The notes below the pieces were generated by a model that was not told the DNA's origin, searched no databases, and saw only the letters and a list, made by a program, of their open reading frames with translations. The translations under genes and the position numbers were made by a program. Below, piece by piece: positions 16,569 to 25,466 of a DNA stretch of 33,119 bases (within the stretch, counting starts at the first letter, position 1; each line of letters starts with the position of its first letter). Where the stretch lies: assembly GCA_029851965.1 (NCBI GenBank), contig JARKUW010000257.1:1-33119 (forward strand). The letters run 5' to 3'. The stretch is from Bacteroidota bacterium (GTDB taxonomy: Bacteria > Bacteroidota > Bacteroidia > Sphingobacteriales > Sphingobacteriaceae).

Positions 16569-18203
16569 ATGCTTAAAGGATTTTTTAACGTACCAACCCC
16601 GGTAAATGAGCCCATTCAGGACTACGCACCGGGTAGTAAAGAGCGTGAACTCTTAAAGGCTGCTTTAGCCGATGCCCGTTCTAAACAGATTGACATTCCA
16701 ATGCATATTGGAGGAAAGGAAATACATACCGATCAGAAAGGCAAACTTACGCCACCACACGATCACCAGCATATTTTAGGACAATACAGTAAAGGTGACA
16801 AGACCCATATCCAGCAGGCAATTGATGCCGCCCTTGCCGCGAAAGCAAAATGGGAGAATCTGGCCTGGGAGCACCGTGCATCCATATTCCTTAAAGCTGC
16901 TGATTTGATAGCCGGCCCTTACCGTTACAAACTAAATGCGGCAACAATGCTTGGGCAGTCGAAGAATGCGTATCAGGCGGAAATTGATTCTGCATGCGAG
17001 CTGATCGACTTCTTACGATTTAACGTCAGCTATATGACGGACATTTACAAACAGCAGCCACCAGTTTCGTCCAGCGGAACATGGAACCGTTTGGAGCAGC
17101 GCCCGCTGGAGGGATTTGTGTTCGCACTGACCCCTTTTAACTTTACGGCGATCGCAGCGAACCTGCCAGCCTCTGTTGCCATGATGGGCAATGTGGTGGT
17201 CTGGAAACCAGCCGACACGCAGATCTATGCAGCAAATGTACTGATGGAGATCTTTAAAGAAGCCGGCTTACCGGACGGCGTCATCAACCTGATCTATGTA
17301 CACGGGCCGGATGCAGGAGAAGTCATATTTAACCATGCCGACTTTGCAGGTATTCACTTTACCGGATCTACCGGTGTATTTCAGGACATCTGGAAGACCA
17401 TAGGAACCAACATCCATAAATACAAAACCTACCCACGCATTGTGGGCGAAACCGGCGGGAAGGACTTTATCGTTGTTCACGGTTCTGCGGATGTAGAAGC
17501 GGCGAGTACAGCGATTGTTCGTGGTGCTTTTGAATATCAGGGACAGAAATGTTCTGCAGCCTCCAGGGTTTATATTGCCGAAAGTGTTTGGCCTCAGATC
17601 AAAGAACTGATGGTGCGTGACCTGGCGACCTTTAAAATGGGTGGCGTGGAAGACTTCAGCAACTTTATCAATGCCGTAATTGATGAGAAATCATTTGATA
17701 AACTGGCCAGATACATTGATGCAGCCAAGAACGACTCAACACTGGAGGTGATTTCGGGTGGTAACTATGATAAATCCAAAGGTTACTTTGTTGAGCCTAC
17801 CGTGATCGTGGTGAAAGATCCAAAATACACCACGATGTGCGAAGAGTTGTTCGGACCGGTATTGACCGTTTATGTATATGCAGATGAAGATTTTGACGAG
17901 GTTCTAAAGATCGTGGATCAGACTTCGATCTATGCGCTTACAGGTTCTATCATTGCACAGGATCGCTATGCCATTGAGCAGGCCTCTGTTGCGCTTAGAA
18001 ATGCAGCCGGTAACTTCTACATCAATGATAAATGTACCGGTGCGGTAGTTGGGCAGCAGCCATTTGGTGGTGCCCGTGGCTCAGGTACCAATGATAAAGC
18101 AGGATCAATGATCAATTTAATGCGCTGGGTATCTCCAAGAGCAATTAAGGAAACGTTTAATCCAGCGAAGGATTACCGTTATCCCTTCTTGTCGGCGGAA
18201 TAA
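16569..18203 (+). CDS. pruA: L-glutamate gamma-semialdehyde dehydrogenase (P5C dehydrogenase)
   Basis: Oxidises glutamate gamma-semialdehyde (from proline via pyrroline-5-carboxylate) to glutamate with NAD+. It is a stand-alone class-4 aldehyde dehydrogenase of 544 residues, the length of eukaryotic ALDH4A1-type enzymes, not a PutA fusion. The active-site Glu294 is in IVGETGGKDF and the catalytic Cys328 in YQGQKCSAASR. The family start PTPVNEPIQDYAPGSKER, the oxyanion segment LTPFNFTAIAANLP and the C-terminal GQQPFGGARGSGTNDKAG are all present. The gene is monocistronic: its own -7 box lies upstream and a strong bidirectional terminator downstream. No proline dehydrogenase gene is in the window. 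Confidence 0.97.
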   Translation: MLKGFFNVPTPVNEPIQDYAPGSKERELLKAALADARSKQIDIPMHIGGKEIHTDQKGKLTPPHDHQHILGQYSKGDKTHIQQAIDAALAAKAKWENLAWEHRASIFLKAADLIAGPYRYKLNAATMLGQSKNAYQAEIDSACELIDFLRFNVSYMTDIYKQQPPVSSSGTWNRLEQRPLEGFVFALTPFNFTAIAANLPASVAMMGNVVVWKPADTQIYAANVLMEIFKEAGLPDGVINLIYVHGPDAGEVIFNHADFAGIHFTGSTGVFQDIWKTIGTNIHKYKTYPRIVGETGGKDFIVVHGSADVEAASTAIVRGAFEYQGQKCSAASRVYIAESVWPQIKELMVRDLATFKMGGVEDFSNFINAVIDEKSFDKLARYIDAAKNDSTLEVISGGNYDKSKGYFVEPTVIVVKDPKYTTMCEELFGPVLTVYVYADEDFDEVLKIVDQTSIYALTGSIIAQDRYAIEQASVALRNAAGNFYINDKCTGAVVGQQPFGGARGSGTNDKAGSMINLMRWVSPRAIKETFNPAKDYRYPFLSAE

Positions 18204-18240
18204 CCATTTTGATCTAAAAGATACAAAATAGACAAGCATA

Positions 18241-18272
18241 AAAAAAGCTCCCGGAATCCGGGAGCTTTTTTT
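18241..18272. terminator. Bidirectional intrinsic terminator
   Basis: A 15-base perfect inverted repeat (18241-18255 with 18257-18271; core gctcccgga) is flanked by A and T runs. It separates convergent pruA and the carbonic anhydrase gene. Confidence 0.9.
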
Positions 18273-18290
18273 ATTTAACCAATTTTTTGT

Positions 18291-18971
18291 CTATTGTTCA
18301 ACAGGCTCAGTCTTGGCTTTTTCAAGAATTGAATTAAGACTTGTGTTCGACTCACACGTAACTTTAAGGTCTGTGATCATCCCGGTCTCTAAACTGTACA
18401 CCCAGCCATGGATACCAAGCTTTTTGCCTGAAGCCCAACGATTCTGTACAATAGAGGTATTGGTTAGTTTATATACCCCTTCAATCACGTTCAGCTCAAC
18501 CATCCTTTCCACCTTTTTCTTCTCGTCGGTAATTGCTTCCAACTCCTCCCTGTGCAAACGGTGCACGTCCTTGATGTTCCGCAACCAGTTGTCAATAATA
18601 CCAAACTGCTTGTCGGTTAAAGCGGCCGCGACCCCACCACATCCATAGTGCCCGCAGACGATCACGTGTTCCACTTCCAATACGTTAACGGCGTAATCCA
18701 GTACGCTGAGCATGCTCATATCCGTATGAACAATTACGTTTGCGATATTCCTGAGAACAAAGATGTCTCCAGGAGCAGTATTGGTAATCTGGTTGGCCGG
18801 CACCCGGCTGTCCGAGCAGCCAATCCAAAGTACCGGCGGCTTCTGTCCTGAAGACAGTTTCTTGAAGTAATCCGGGTCGTTACCAAGGGTTGTAGCAACA
18901 AATTCCTTGTTGCCTTCTAATAATCCTTCGTAGGTAATGCTTTCGCTGTGTTTATCTAATGTTGCACACAT
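18291..18971 (-). CDS. Beta-class carbonic anhydrase
   Basis: Zinc enzyme interconverting CO2 and bicarbonate. Zinc ligands are Cys52 (in GCSDSRVPAN, with the paired Asp54-Arg56 dyad), His108 and Cys111 (in VCGHYGCGGV). PGDIFVLRNIAN and SVLDYAVNVLEVEHVIV are standard beta-CA segments. At 226 residues it has the usual length and no signal peptide, so it is cytosolic. It lies four bases downstream of the SulP transporter gene, clearly in one operon, which suggests it works with bicarbonate uptake or export through that transporter. Confidence 0.96.
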   Translation of the reverse strand: MCATLDKHSESITYEGLLEGNKEFVATTLGNDPDYFKKLSSGQKPPVLWIGCSDSRVPANQITNTAPGDIFVLRNIANVIVHTDMSMLSVLDYAVNVLEVEHVIVCGHYGCGGVAAALTDKQFGIIDNWLRNIKDVHRLHREELEAITDEKKKVERMVELNVIEGVYKLTNTSIVQNRWASGKKLGIHGWVYSLETGMITDLKVTCESNTSLNSILEKAKTEPVEQ

Positions 18972-18975
18972 AATT

Positions 18976-20580
18976 TTAATTGTTAATTTCTTGTAAACTC
19001 CTTGTGTCTATTTTCGGTACTACATAGCTTTTTTGGATCTTCTCCAGGACAACTATAATCCCTTTTGTGTAGGCATTGTGCTTATAATTATAAATCGTCT
19101 CCAAAACGTCCGGGTCAATATAGCGGGCATTTGATCCGTCTATAATGACATTGGTTTCGTTTGGAATGTTTGTAAGCATGACCTGTATGGCTGCCTTATT
19201 CAGGAAGGAAACTTCCTCTGCAAGTTTAATTCTGATGTTCTTCTTATCGCCTTCTTCCGTGATCTTGTAGAAGAATGAATTACGCATATTGGTACGCAGC
19301 AGGTAGAAGATCGAAACTACCATACCAAGCGCAACGCCTTTCAGTAAATCGGTAAGAACAACTGCGATGATCGTTACGACAAAAGGTACGAACTGGTTCC
19401 AGCCCTTGTGATACATGTGCTGGAATAAAGCAATCCGTGTTAATTTATAACCAGTGACCAATAGGATGGCCGCAAGACAAGCCAGTGGAATCATATTGAT
19501 TACAAAGGGAATAAAAAGCAGGGACAACAGCAACCAGCAACCGTGTAAAATTGATGACATTTTTGTTCTGGCACCAGCATTCACGTTCGCGGAGCTCCTT
19601 ACAATTACCGATGTCATGGGTAAACCGCCAAGAAGGCCGCTGACCATGTTTCCAAATCCCTGGGCCATGAGCTCCCGGTTTGTTGGGGAGACACGTTTAA
19701 TGGGGTCAATCTTGTCGACAGCCTCAAGGCTTAACAGCGTTTCTAAACTCGCTACGATTGCGATTGTTGCTGCAACGATCCAGACATCTTTGTTGCCGAT
19801 CGCGGCGAAGTTAGGCATGTTGAACAAGCCGGTAAACTCCGTCCAGCCGTTTACCACAGGAATGGTAACCAGTTGCTCCGCCTTTAAAGCATAGGCGCTG
19901 TCTTTAAATGCCCAGCTGATGGCTAAACCAATAACAACTACGATCAACGGCGCAGGAACGGCGCTCACTTTTTTGATCTTTGGCCACATCAACAAAACTG
20001 CAATTGACAACACACTGATTACAATCGCAGCAACACTGAATTGACTTAACGCGCTCTGAATGGCGCTAAACGTGTTTTCCTGGTCTCTTTGAATAAAAGC
20101 TTCGTCGCCCGGAAAGTCTGAGTCTACGCCAAGGGCATGTGGCAGCTGCTTCAGGATCAGAATGATACCGATCGCGGCAAGCATCCCTTCGATGACGCTG
20201 GACGGGAAATAGTTTCCAATCGTACCTGCTTTGACGAGTCCAAGTACAACCTGAAACACACCCGCAAGCATTACGGCGAGCAAAAACGTTTCATAGGTAC
20301 CAAGCTGGGCAATTGCGCCAAGTACGATAACCGTTAGACCTGCAGCGGGCCCGCTTACACTAAGCTGTGAGCCACTGAAGGAGCTCACAACAACACCGCC
20401 TATGATACCGGTAACAAGTCCGGCAAATAATGGTGCTCCCGATGCCAGGGCAATGCCGAGACATAACGGAAGAGCCACTAAAAACACCACGATACTGGAA
20501 GGTATGTCGTGCTTTAGATTCTTCTTCAAAAAGTATTTTTTCATATCAAGCCTGGAAAAGACTGATTGTTCGTTTTTCAT
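18976..20580 (-). CDS. SulP-family anion transporter, probable bicarbonate carrier
   Basis: Polytopic inner-membrane transporter of the SLC26/SulP family. The N-terminus enters with DIPSSIVVFLVALPLCLGIALASGAPLFAGLVTGIIGG, then SGSQLSVSGPAAGLTVIV, the SulP signature region in the first helices. Around ten to twelve hydrophobic helices follow, including ANVNAGARTKMSSILHG near the transport core. The last 70 or so residues (EVSFLNKAAIQVML, then NVIIDGSNARYIDPDVLETI) are a shortened STAS-like domain. The length is 534 residues. A second Met at residue 13 is a possible alternative start. The four-base gap to beta-carbonic anhydrase argues for bicarbonate rather than sulfate as substrate; this is context inference, not proof. 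Confidence 0.9.
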   Translation of the reverse strand: MKNEQSVFSRLDMKKYFLKKNLKHDIPSSIVVFLVALPLCLGIALASGAPLFAGLVTGIIGGVVVSSFSGSQLSVSGPAAGLTVIVLGAIAQLGTYETFLLAVMLAGVFQVVLGLVKAGTIGNYFPSSVIEGMLAAIGIILILKQLPHALGVDSDFPGDEAFIQRDQENTFSAIQSALSQFSVAAIVISVLSIAVLLMWPKIKKVSAVPAPLIVVVIGLAISWAFKDSAYALKAEQLVTIPVVNGWTEFTGLFNMPNFAAIGNKDVWIVAATIAIVASLETLLSLEAVDKIDPIKRVSPTNRELMAQGFGNMVSGLLGGLPMTSVIVRSSANVNAGARTKMSSILHGCWLLLSLLFIPFVINMIPLACLAAILLVTGYKLTRIALFQHMYHKGWNQFVPFVVTIIAVVLTDLLKGVALGMVVSIFYLLRTNMRNSFFYKITEEGDKKNIRIKLAEEVSFLNKAAIQVMLTNIPNETNVIIDGSNARYIDPDVLETIYNYKHNAYTKGIIVVLEKIQKSYVVPKIDTRSLQEINN

Positions 20581-20701
20581 AAATCAAATGGTTTGAAAGA
20601 TGATGAGCCGCAAACCGCCTGCCGCGATCCTTAGCTAAAATCCTTAAATTAAACTGTATAGTAAAATTGCACGCCACAATACAGTGGGTGCGTCCAAATG
20701 T

Positions 20702-21040
20702 CTATGAAAAGTTAGGAGGAGGCGTTGGAACCGAAGGATGATATGGATTTACATACCGCTTGTTGTGATCTACAAAGCTATTATCAATACCAAAGTCGTA
20801 GACCACTGGCAGATAAATGAAGGAAGCATTGTGGCTGATTAACTTGAATTCAACATACTTCAGGACCTTGCCTGAGTCATTGTCAGTTTCATGCTCCTGC
20901 TCGATTTGCATGATAACGGAATTAATTAATTCCTTATCCAGGTGCGGGAAAAAAAGTGGGGCTGCTGATATGCACATCTTTGCAGTAAAGATGCCGGCAA
21001 AAAAAATAACAAGAAGAAACTTGAATTTCCTTAACTGCAT
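20702..21040 (-). CDS. Small exported protein of unknown function
   Basis: A 112-residue protein with an N-terminal signal peptide or membrane anchor (FKFLLVIFFAGIFTA) after a basic start MQLRKFK. The mature part is acidic in the middle (VIMQIEQEHETDNDSGK), then mixed beta-like (VEFKLISHNASFIYLPVVYD), and ends in a proline-rich tail (NPYHPSVPTPPPNFS). It has no conserved cysteines in the mature part. I associate short exported Bacteroidota proteins with a PTPPP-type C-terminus with this pattern, but cannot name a family. An exact TAnnTTTG box lies upstream at 21064-21071. It is separated from the SulP gene by 121 bases, so co-transcription is uncertain. Confidence 0.7.
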   Translation of the reverse strand: MQLRKFKFLLVIFFAGIFTAKMCISAAPLFFPHLDKELINSVIMQIEQEHETDNDSGKVLKYVEFKLISHNASFIYLPVVYDFGIDNSFVDHNKRYVNPYHPSVPTPPPNFS

Positions 21041-21063
21041 ATGGTTAAACCTCTATATGGACT

Positions 21064-21071
21064 CAAAAGTA
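21064..21071 (-). promoter_or_regulatory. -7 box for the small exported protein gene
   Basis: On the minus strand this is TACTTTTG, an exact TAnnTTTG, 23 bases before the ATG at 21040. A convincing -33 box is not seen. Confidence 0.38.
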
Positions 21072-21290
21072 ATTGCATTCGCCGACAATAGTGAAATAAA
21101 ACTGTAAAAATAATGTAACTCCTTAAGTATATAAGCAAAAAATGGTCCAATACGCCGAACATTATACTGGCAGTAAGCGAAAGAATAATCCAATAAATGT
21201 AAATTAGCAGACCTTAGCCTCTTTCATAAAGAAAGCAGCCAAAACATAATCCCGGGTAGGTGGTGCGCACTAACGTTGCAAACAACTGAA

Positions 21291-21311
21291 GTTAAGGATC
21301 GTTTCCTTAAC
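21291..21311. promoter_or_regulatory. 8-bp inverted repeat upstream of the carboxyltransferase gene
   Basis: gttaagga (21291-21298) and tccttaac (21304-21311) are exact complements around a five-base loop, ending 22 bases before the ATG at 21334. There is no T tract, so it is not a terminator. It could be an operator or a leader hairpin. The remainder of the 293-base interval 21041-21333 shows nothing else that I can support. Confidence 0.35.
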
Positions 21312-21333
21312 CTATAACTAGAAATAATTACCG

Positions 21334-22875
21334 ATGACCGACAAGATAAAGCAATTACAGGATAAAATAGAACAGGCCAAACTTGCTGGTGGTGCAGCAC
21401 GTATAGAGAGTCAGCATAAAAAAGGCAAGCTTACGGCACGCGAGCGTCTGCATTTTTTGCTGGATCAAGGCTCTTTTGAAGAGATTGGCATGTTGGTTAC
21501 CCATCGGAGTACCGACTTTGGGATGGAAAAAGAGAAATATCCTGGTGATGGCGTGGTTACCGGATACGGGACTGTGAATGGAAAGCTTGTATATGTATTC
21601 TCGCAGGACTTTACTGTTTTTGGTGGCTCCCTCTCGGAAACACATGCGGAAAAGATCTGTAAGATCATGGATCTGGCGATAAAGAACGGTGCGCCCCTGA
21701 TCGGGTTGAATGATAGCGGAGGGGCAAGAATCCAGGAAGGCGTTGTCTCCCTGGGTGGATATGCCGATATTTTCTATAAAAATGTACAGGCCTCCGGCGT
21801 GATCCCTCAGTTGTCGGCCATAATGGGCCCATGTGCAGGAGGTGCTGTGTATTCTCCGGCAATTACGGACTTCATCCTTATGGTGGAAAACACCTCATAT
21901 ATGTTTGTGACGGGCCCGAACGTGGTGAAAACGGTAACCCATGAGGTGGTTAGCTCTGAAGAATTGGGCGGTGCTTCTACACATGCGACAAAATCTGGCG
22001 TAACGCACTTTTCCTGCAGCAATGAACTAGAGGCCATTGACCATGTTAAACGGCTCCTGAGCTATATGCCGCAAAATTGTGAAGAAATTCCCGCCAGCCT
22101 TCCTTACACACCCGGCGACGAATCCCGTCCGGGATTGAATTCAATTATGCCGGAAAACGCCAATCAGCCTTATGACATGCGGAGCGTAATTGAAGAAGTA
22201 ACTGATGGAGGAAGCTTTCTGGAAGTTCACAAGGACTATGCAGAAAACATTGTTGTTGGCTTTGCACGCCTTGCGGGCAGAAGTATAGGAATCGTTGGCA
22301 ACCAACCGGCCTACCTGGCTGGCGTGCTGGATAATCACGCATCTGTGAAGGCGGCGCGGTTTGTCCGCTTCTGCGACTGCTTTAACATTCCTTTGCTGGT
22401 GTGTGAAGATGTTCCGGGTTTTCTTCCGGGGACGGACCAGGAGTGGAACGCGATCATCACCAATGGTGCTAAACTTCTTTATGCTTTTAGCGAGGCGACT
22501 GTGCCGAGGATTACCGTGATTACCCGGAAGGCTTACGGCGGCGCCTATGATGTGATGAACTCCAAGCATATTGGAGCCGACATGAACTACGCATGGCCAA
22601 GCGCGGAAATTGCCGTAATGGGCGCTAAAGGTGCCGCGGAAATCATTTTCAGGAAAGAAATTACAAGTGCGGAGAACCCGGAACAGAAATTGATGGAGAA
22701 AGAAAAGCTCTACTCGGAAATCTTCGCCAACCCATACCGGGCTGCTGAAAGGGGATTTATTGATGAGGTGATTGAGCCTGCACAGACCAGAGTAAAACTA
22801 ATTAAAGCATTCAAAATGCTGGAGAACAAAGTCGTAAACAATCCACGTAAAAAACACGGAAATATTCCCCTGTAA
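21334..22875 (+). CDS. Acyl-CoA carboxylase carboxyltransferase beta subunit (propionyl-CoA type)
   Basis: Biotin-dependent carboxyltransferase that moves CO2 from carboxybiotin to an acyl-CoA, most likely propionyl-CoA to methylmalonyl-CoA. The two crotonase-fold halves are visible. The N half has [51 protein letters not shown] (the oxyanion Gly pair) and [18 protein letters not shown]. The C half has [36 protein letters not shown] and [16 protein letters not shown]. At 513 residues it matches PccB/MmdA length. No biotin carboxylase or biotin carrier gene is adjacent, so partners must be encoded elsewhere. Its stop overlaps the MFS gene start by one base. Confidence 0.93.
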   Translation: MTDKIKQLQDKIEQAKLAGGAARIESQHKKGKLTARERLHFLLDQGSFEEIGMLVTHRSTDFGMEKEKYPGDGVVTGYGTVNGKLVYVFSQDFTVFGGSLSETHAEKICKIMDLAIKNGAPLIGLNDSGGARIQEGVVSLGGYADIFYKNVQASGVIPQLSAIMGPCAGGAVYSPAITDFILMVENTSYMFVTGPNVVKTVTHEVVSSEELGGASTHATKSGVTHFSCSNELEAIDHVKRLLSYMPQNCEEIPASLPYTPGDESRPGLNSIMPENANQPYDMRSVIEEVTDGGSFLEVHKDYAENIVVGFARLAGRSIGIVGNQPAYLAGVLDNHASVKAARFVRFCDCFNIPLLVCEDVPGFLPGTDQEWNAIITNGAKLLYAFSEATVPRITVITRKAYGGAYDVMNSKHIGADMNYAWPSAEIAVMGAKGAAEIIFRKEITSAENPEQKLMEKEKLYSEIFANPYRAAERGFIDEVIEPAQTRVKLIKAFKMLENKVVNNPRKKHGNIPL

Positions 22876-24050
22876 TGAAGTTAAGCCGTACCGATGTAAT
22901 TTTGATGGCCTTTTGTACAGGTCTTATTGTTGCCAACATTTATTACAATCAGCCGCTGGTGATTCTCATTGCTCGGGAGTTTAACATTTCTGAAAGTTAC
23001 GCAGGGAGAACGACCTACCTGACGCAGGCAGGCTATGCACTCGGACTATTTCTGCTTGTTCCGCTGGGCGATATGTTTGAAAGAAGAAAACAGATCCTGG
23101 TGATTACGCTGGTGGCCGTAGGCGCCTTGTTAATGGCCTACTTTGCCCGTTCATTTCTGGTTCTGGAAATTGCATGCATCCTGATTGGAGCAAGCTCCAT
23201 CGTTCCACAGCTTATTCTGCCCATGGCCGCTAACCTGAGTTCTGATGAAAACCGCGGGCAAACGATCGGGATCATCATGAGCGGCTTGCTGATTGGCATT
23301 CTGGCTTCCAGGGCAGTAAGCGGCACCATTGGTTTCCTTTGGGGCTGGCGTTCCATGTTCCTGATTGCAGCGGCCGTATGTTCGATGCTTCTGCTGCTGA
23401 TGGCGAAACGATTCCCCAAGAGCCAGCCGGATTTTAAGGGCACATATGGCACGTTGATGTCATCGATGTTCTCCTACATCAGAACACAGCCGGTATTGCG
23501 GGAGACTTCGATCATTAATTTTCTTGCGTTTGCCACGCTGAGTGCATTCTGGACGACGATGGTCCTGTACCTGGCCAGCCCACCCTTCCGTTTTCAATCG
23601 CTTGAGATCGGCTTATTTGGAATCGCAGGCGCGGCAGGTGCACTTGCGGCACCGCTGGTGGGTAAGTTGAGTGACGGAAAAGATCCTGGCAGGAACCTGC
23701 TGATTGGGCTGGTTCTGCAGCTGATCAGCATTGCTGCTTTTTATTTTACAGGCAGTCACATTTTCCTTTTTGTGGTGGGAATTATTCTCCTGGATATCGG
23801 ACAGCAAGCCATCCATGTGACGAATCAAACACGAATATATGCATTGATCCCGGAGGCAAGGAACCGGCTCAATACGGTGTTTATGTCTGTGAGTTTTGTT
23901 GGTGCTTCGGTGGGATCTGCGGTGGGTTTATGGCTTTGGGATAAAGGACAGTGGTCTTTATTCTGCCTCGGGCTTGCTTCGGTGATCACGCTGAATATCC
24001 TGATTTACTTTACCTACCGGAAGAAAGGCCTGACACAAAGCGAAGCTTAA
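22875..24050 (+). CDS. MFS transporter, 12 transmembrane helices
   Basis: Major facilitator superfamily permease in the inner membrane, 391 residues with two six-helix halves. The first helix includes VILMAFCTGLIVANIYYNQPLVILI. The motif-A-like loop between helices 2 and 3 reads PLGDMFERRKQIL, and KLSDGKDPGRN is the corresponding loop in the second half. The start ATG overlaps the carboxyltransferase stop (TAATG at 22873-22877), which fixes the start and implies translational coupling. The substrate cannot be predicted; an organic acid tied to the carboxyltransferase is possible but unsupported beyond the pairing. No convincing terminator follows; the 172 bases to the peptidase gene hold only a weak gccgg hairpin at 24100-24117. 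Confidence 0.9.
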   Translation: MKLSRTDVILMAFCTGLIVANIYYNQPLVILIAREFNISESYAGRTTYLTQAGYALGLFLLVPLGDMFERRKQILVITLVAVGALLMAYFARSFLVLEIACILIGASSIVPQLILPMAANLSSDENRGQTIGIIMSGLLIGILASRAVSGTIGFLWGWRSMFLIAAAVCSMLLLLMAKRFPKSQPDFKGTYGTLMSSMFSYIRTQPVLRETSIINFLAFATLSAFWTTMVLYLASPPFRFQSLEIGLFGIAGAAGALAAPLVGKLSDGKDPGRNLLIGLVLQLISIAAFYFTGSHIFLFVVGIILLDIGQQAIHVTNQTRIYALIPEARNRLNTVFMSVSFVGASVGSAVGLWLWDKGQWSLFCLGLASVITLNILIYFTYRKKGLTQSEA

Positions 24051-24222
24051 AGATTTTGGCTTAGCAGCCTATGAAAACTGCTGATGAAATTAAAAGCAAG
24101 CCGGAAATTGTACCGGCAGCAATAACAAGATAATAACTGGCTTAACCTGCCATGATCCCGGGCCGACCTGGGGAACAACTAATAGCGTATATAGATTTAT
24201 TGATATAAATAAAAAATAGAAA

Positions 24223-25332
24223 ATGGATAAACAAGATGACGTTCAGAAACATGTTTCTGTAGTTACGGAAAAATCACTTAAATTTTTCGAAGAATATATT
24301 AACAACCCGTCTCCTACCGGGTTTGAGTATTCCGGACAAAAGCTTTGGCTGGACTATTTAAAACCCTACGTTCAGGAAAGCTTCATCGACAACTATGGCA
24401 CAGCGGTGGGTGTAATCAACCCTGAAGCGACGTTTAAAGTCGTAATCGAAGCGCATGCAGATGAGATTTCCTGGTTTGTAAATTACATTACGCCGGAAGG
24501 TTTGATCTATGTGATCCGCAACGGGGGCTCTGACCACCAGATTGCACCATCTAAGCGGGTCAATATTCATACTGATCAAGGTCTAGTAAAGGCCGTATTT
24601 GGCTGGCCCGCCATTCACACCCGGAACGGGGAAAAAGAGGAAGCACCGGCATTGAAAAACATCTTCCTGGATTGTGGTTGTACCTCCAAGGAAGAGGTAG
24701 AGCAACTGGGCATCCATGTTGGTTGTGTGATTACGTATGAGGACGAATTTATGGTGCTCAACGATCGCTATTACGTTGGCCGGGCGCTTGACAACCGTGC
24801 AGGCGGTTTCATGATTGCCGAGGTGGCCCGGTTGCTTCACGAAAACAACAAGACACTTCCTTTCGGCTTGTACATCGTCAATTCGGTACAGGAAGAAATC
24901 GGGTTGCGTGGTGCAGAAATGATCGCTCACCGGATTAAACCAGATGTGGCCATCATCACGGATGTAACCCACGATACGTCGACCCCAATGATCAATAAGA
25001 TCACGCAGGGCGACCTGGCTTGCGGAAAGGGCCCTGTGGTGTCCTATGCGCCTGCGGTGCAGACGAACCTTAACCGTTTGCTGATTGATACGGCTGAGAA
25101 GAATGACATACCATTCCAGCGCCAGGCTTCATCACGTTCCACTGGTACCGATACTGACGCTTTCGCATATTCCAATGGAGGCGTTCCTTCTGCGTTGATC
25201 TCGCTGCCGCTGCGCTACATGCATACGACCGTGGAGATGATTCACAAGGAGGATGTAGATAATGTGATCAGCCTGATCTACCAATCGCTGCTGAACATTG
25301 AAAAAGACCACGATTTCAAGTACACGAAATAA
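24223..25332 (+). CDS. M42-family metallo-aminopeptidase
   Basis: Cytosolic dinuclear-metal peptidase of the M42 (FrvX/TET-like) family, 369 residues. Expected metal and catalytic residues are visible in order: His78 in IEAHADEISW, Asp190 in RALDNRAGG, the Glu224-Glu225 pair in VQEEIGLRGA, Asp247 in ITDVTHD, and His334 in LRYMHTTVEM. The inserted beta-barrel (PDZ-like) domain lies between about 85 and 185. Family members form dodecameric tetrahedral particles that trim peptides from the N-terminus; whether this one does is inferred. Some relatives are annotated as endoglucanase, which the catalytic residues do not support. It is followed by an intrinsic terminator. Confidence 0.93.
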   Translation: MDKQDDVQKHVSVVTEKSLKFFEEYINNPSPTGFEYSGQKLWLDYLKPYVQESFIDNYGTAVGVINPEATFKVVIEAHADEISWFVNYITPEGLIYVIRNGGSDHQIAPSKRVNIHTDQGLVKAVFGWPAIHTRNGEKEEAPALKNIFLDCGCTSKEEVEQLGIHVGCVITYEDEFMVLNDRYYVGRALDNRAGGFMIAEVARLLHENNKTLPFGLYIVNSVQEEIGLRGAEMIAHRIKPDVAIITDVTHDTSTPMINKITQGDLACGKGPVVSYAPAVQTNLNRLLIDTAEKNDIPFQRQASSRSTGTDTDAFAYSNGGVPSALISLPLRYMHTTVEMIHKEDVDNVISLIYQSLLNIEKDHDFKYTK

Positions 25333-25374
25333 GCAATCTTTATATTTAAGAAAAGCACCTTTTAAGCATTTGAG

Positions 25375-25399
25375 AGCCCATGTGTATTCATGGGCTTTT
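25375..25399 (+). terminator. Intrinsic terminator after the M42 peptidase
   Basis: agcccatg (25375-25382) and catgggct (25389-25396) form a perfect 8-base stem with a six-base loop, followed by a short T run. Confidence 0.75.
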
Positions 25400-25466
25400 A
25401 AAAAATTTTCTCACTAAGAAATTCTGAATTTAAAAACATTTTAAACCCTTTTGTTATTTTAGCAAT

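Noticed and set aside
24100..24117. Short gccgg hairpin after the MFS gene as a terminator
   Set aside because: Five-base stem with an eight-base loop and no T tract.
24071..24133. 20-codon frame starting MKTADEIKSK between the MFS and peptidase genes
   Set aside because: Too short, no Shine-Dalgarno or recognisable features; expected by chance.
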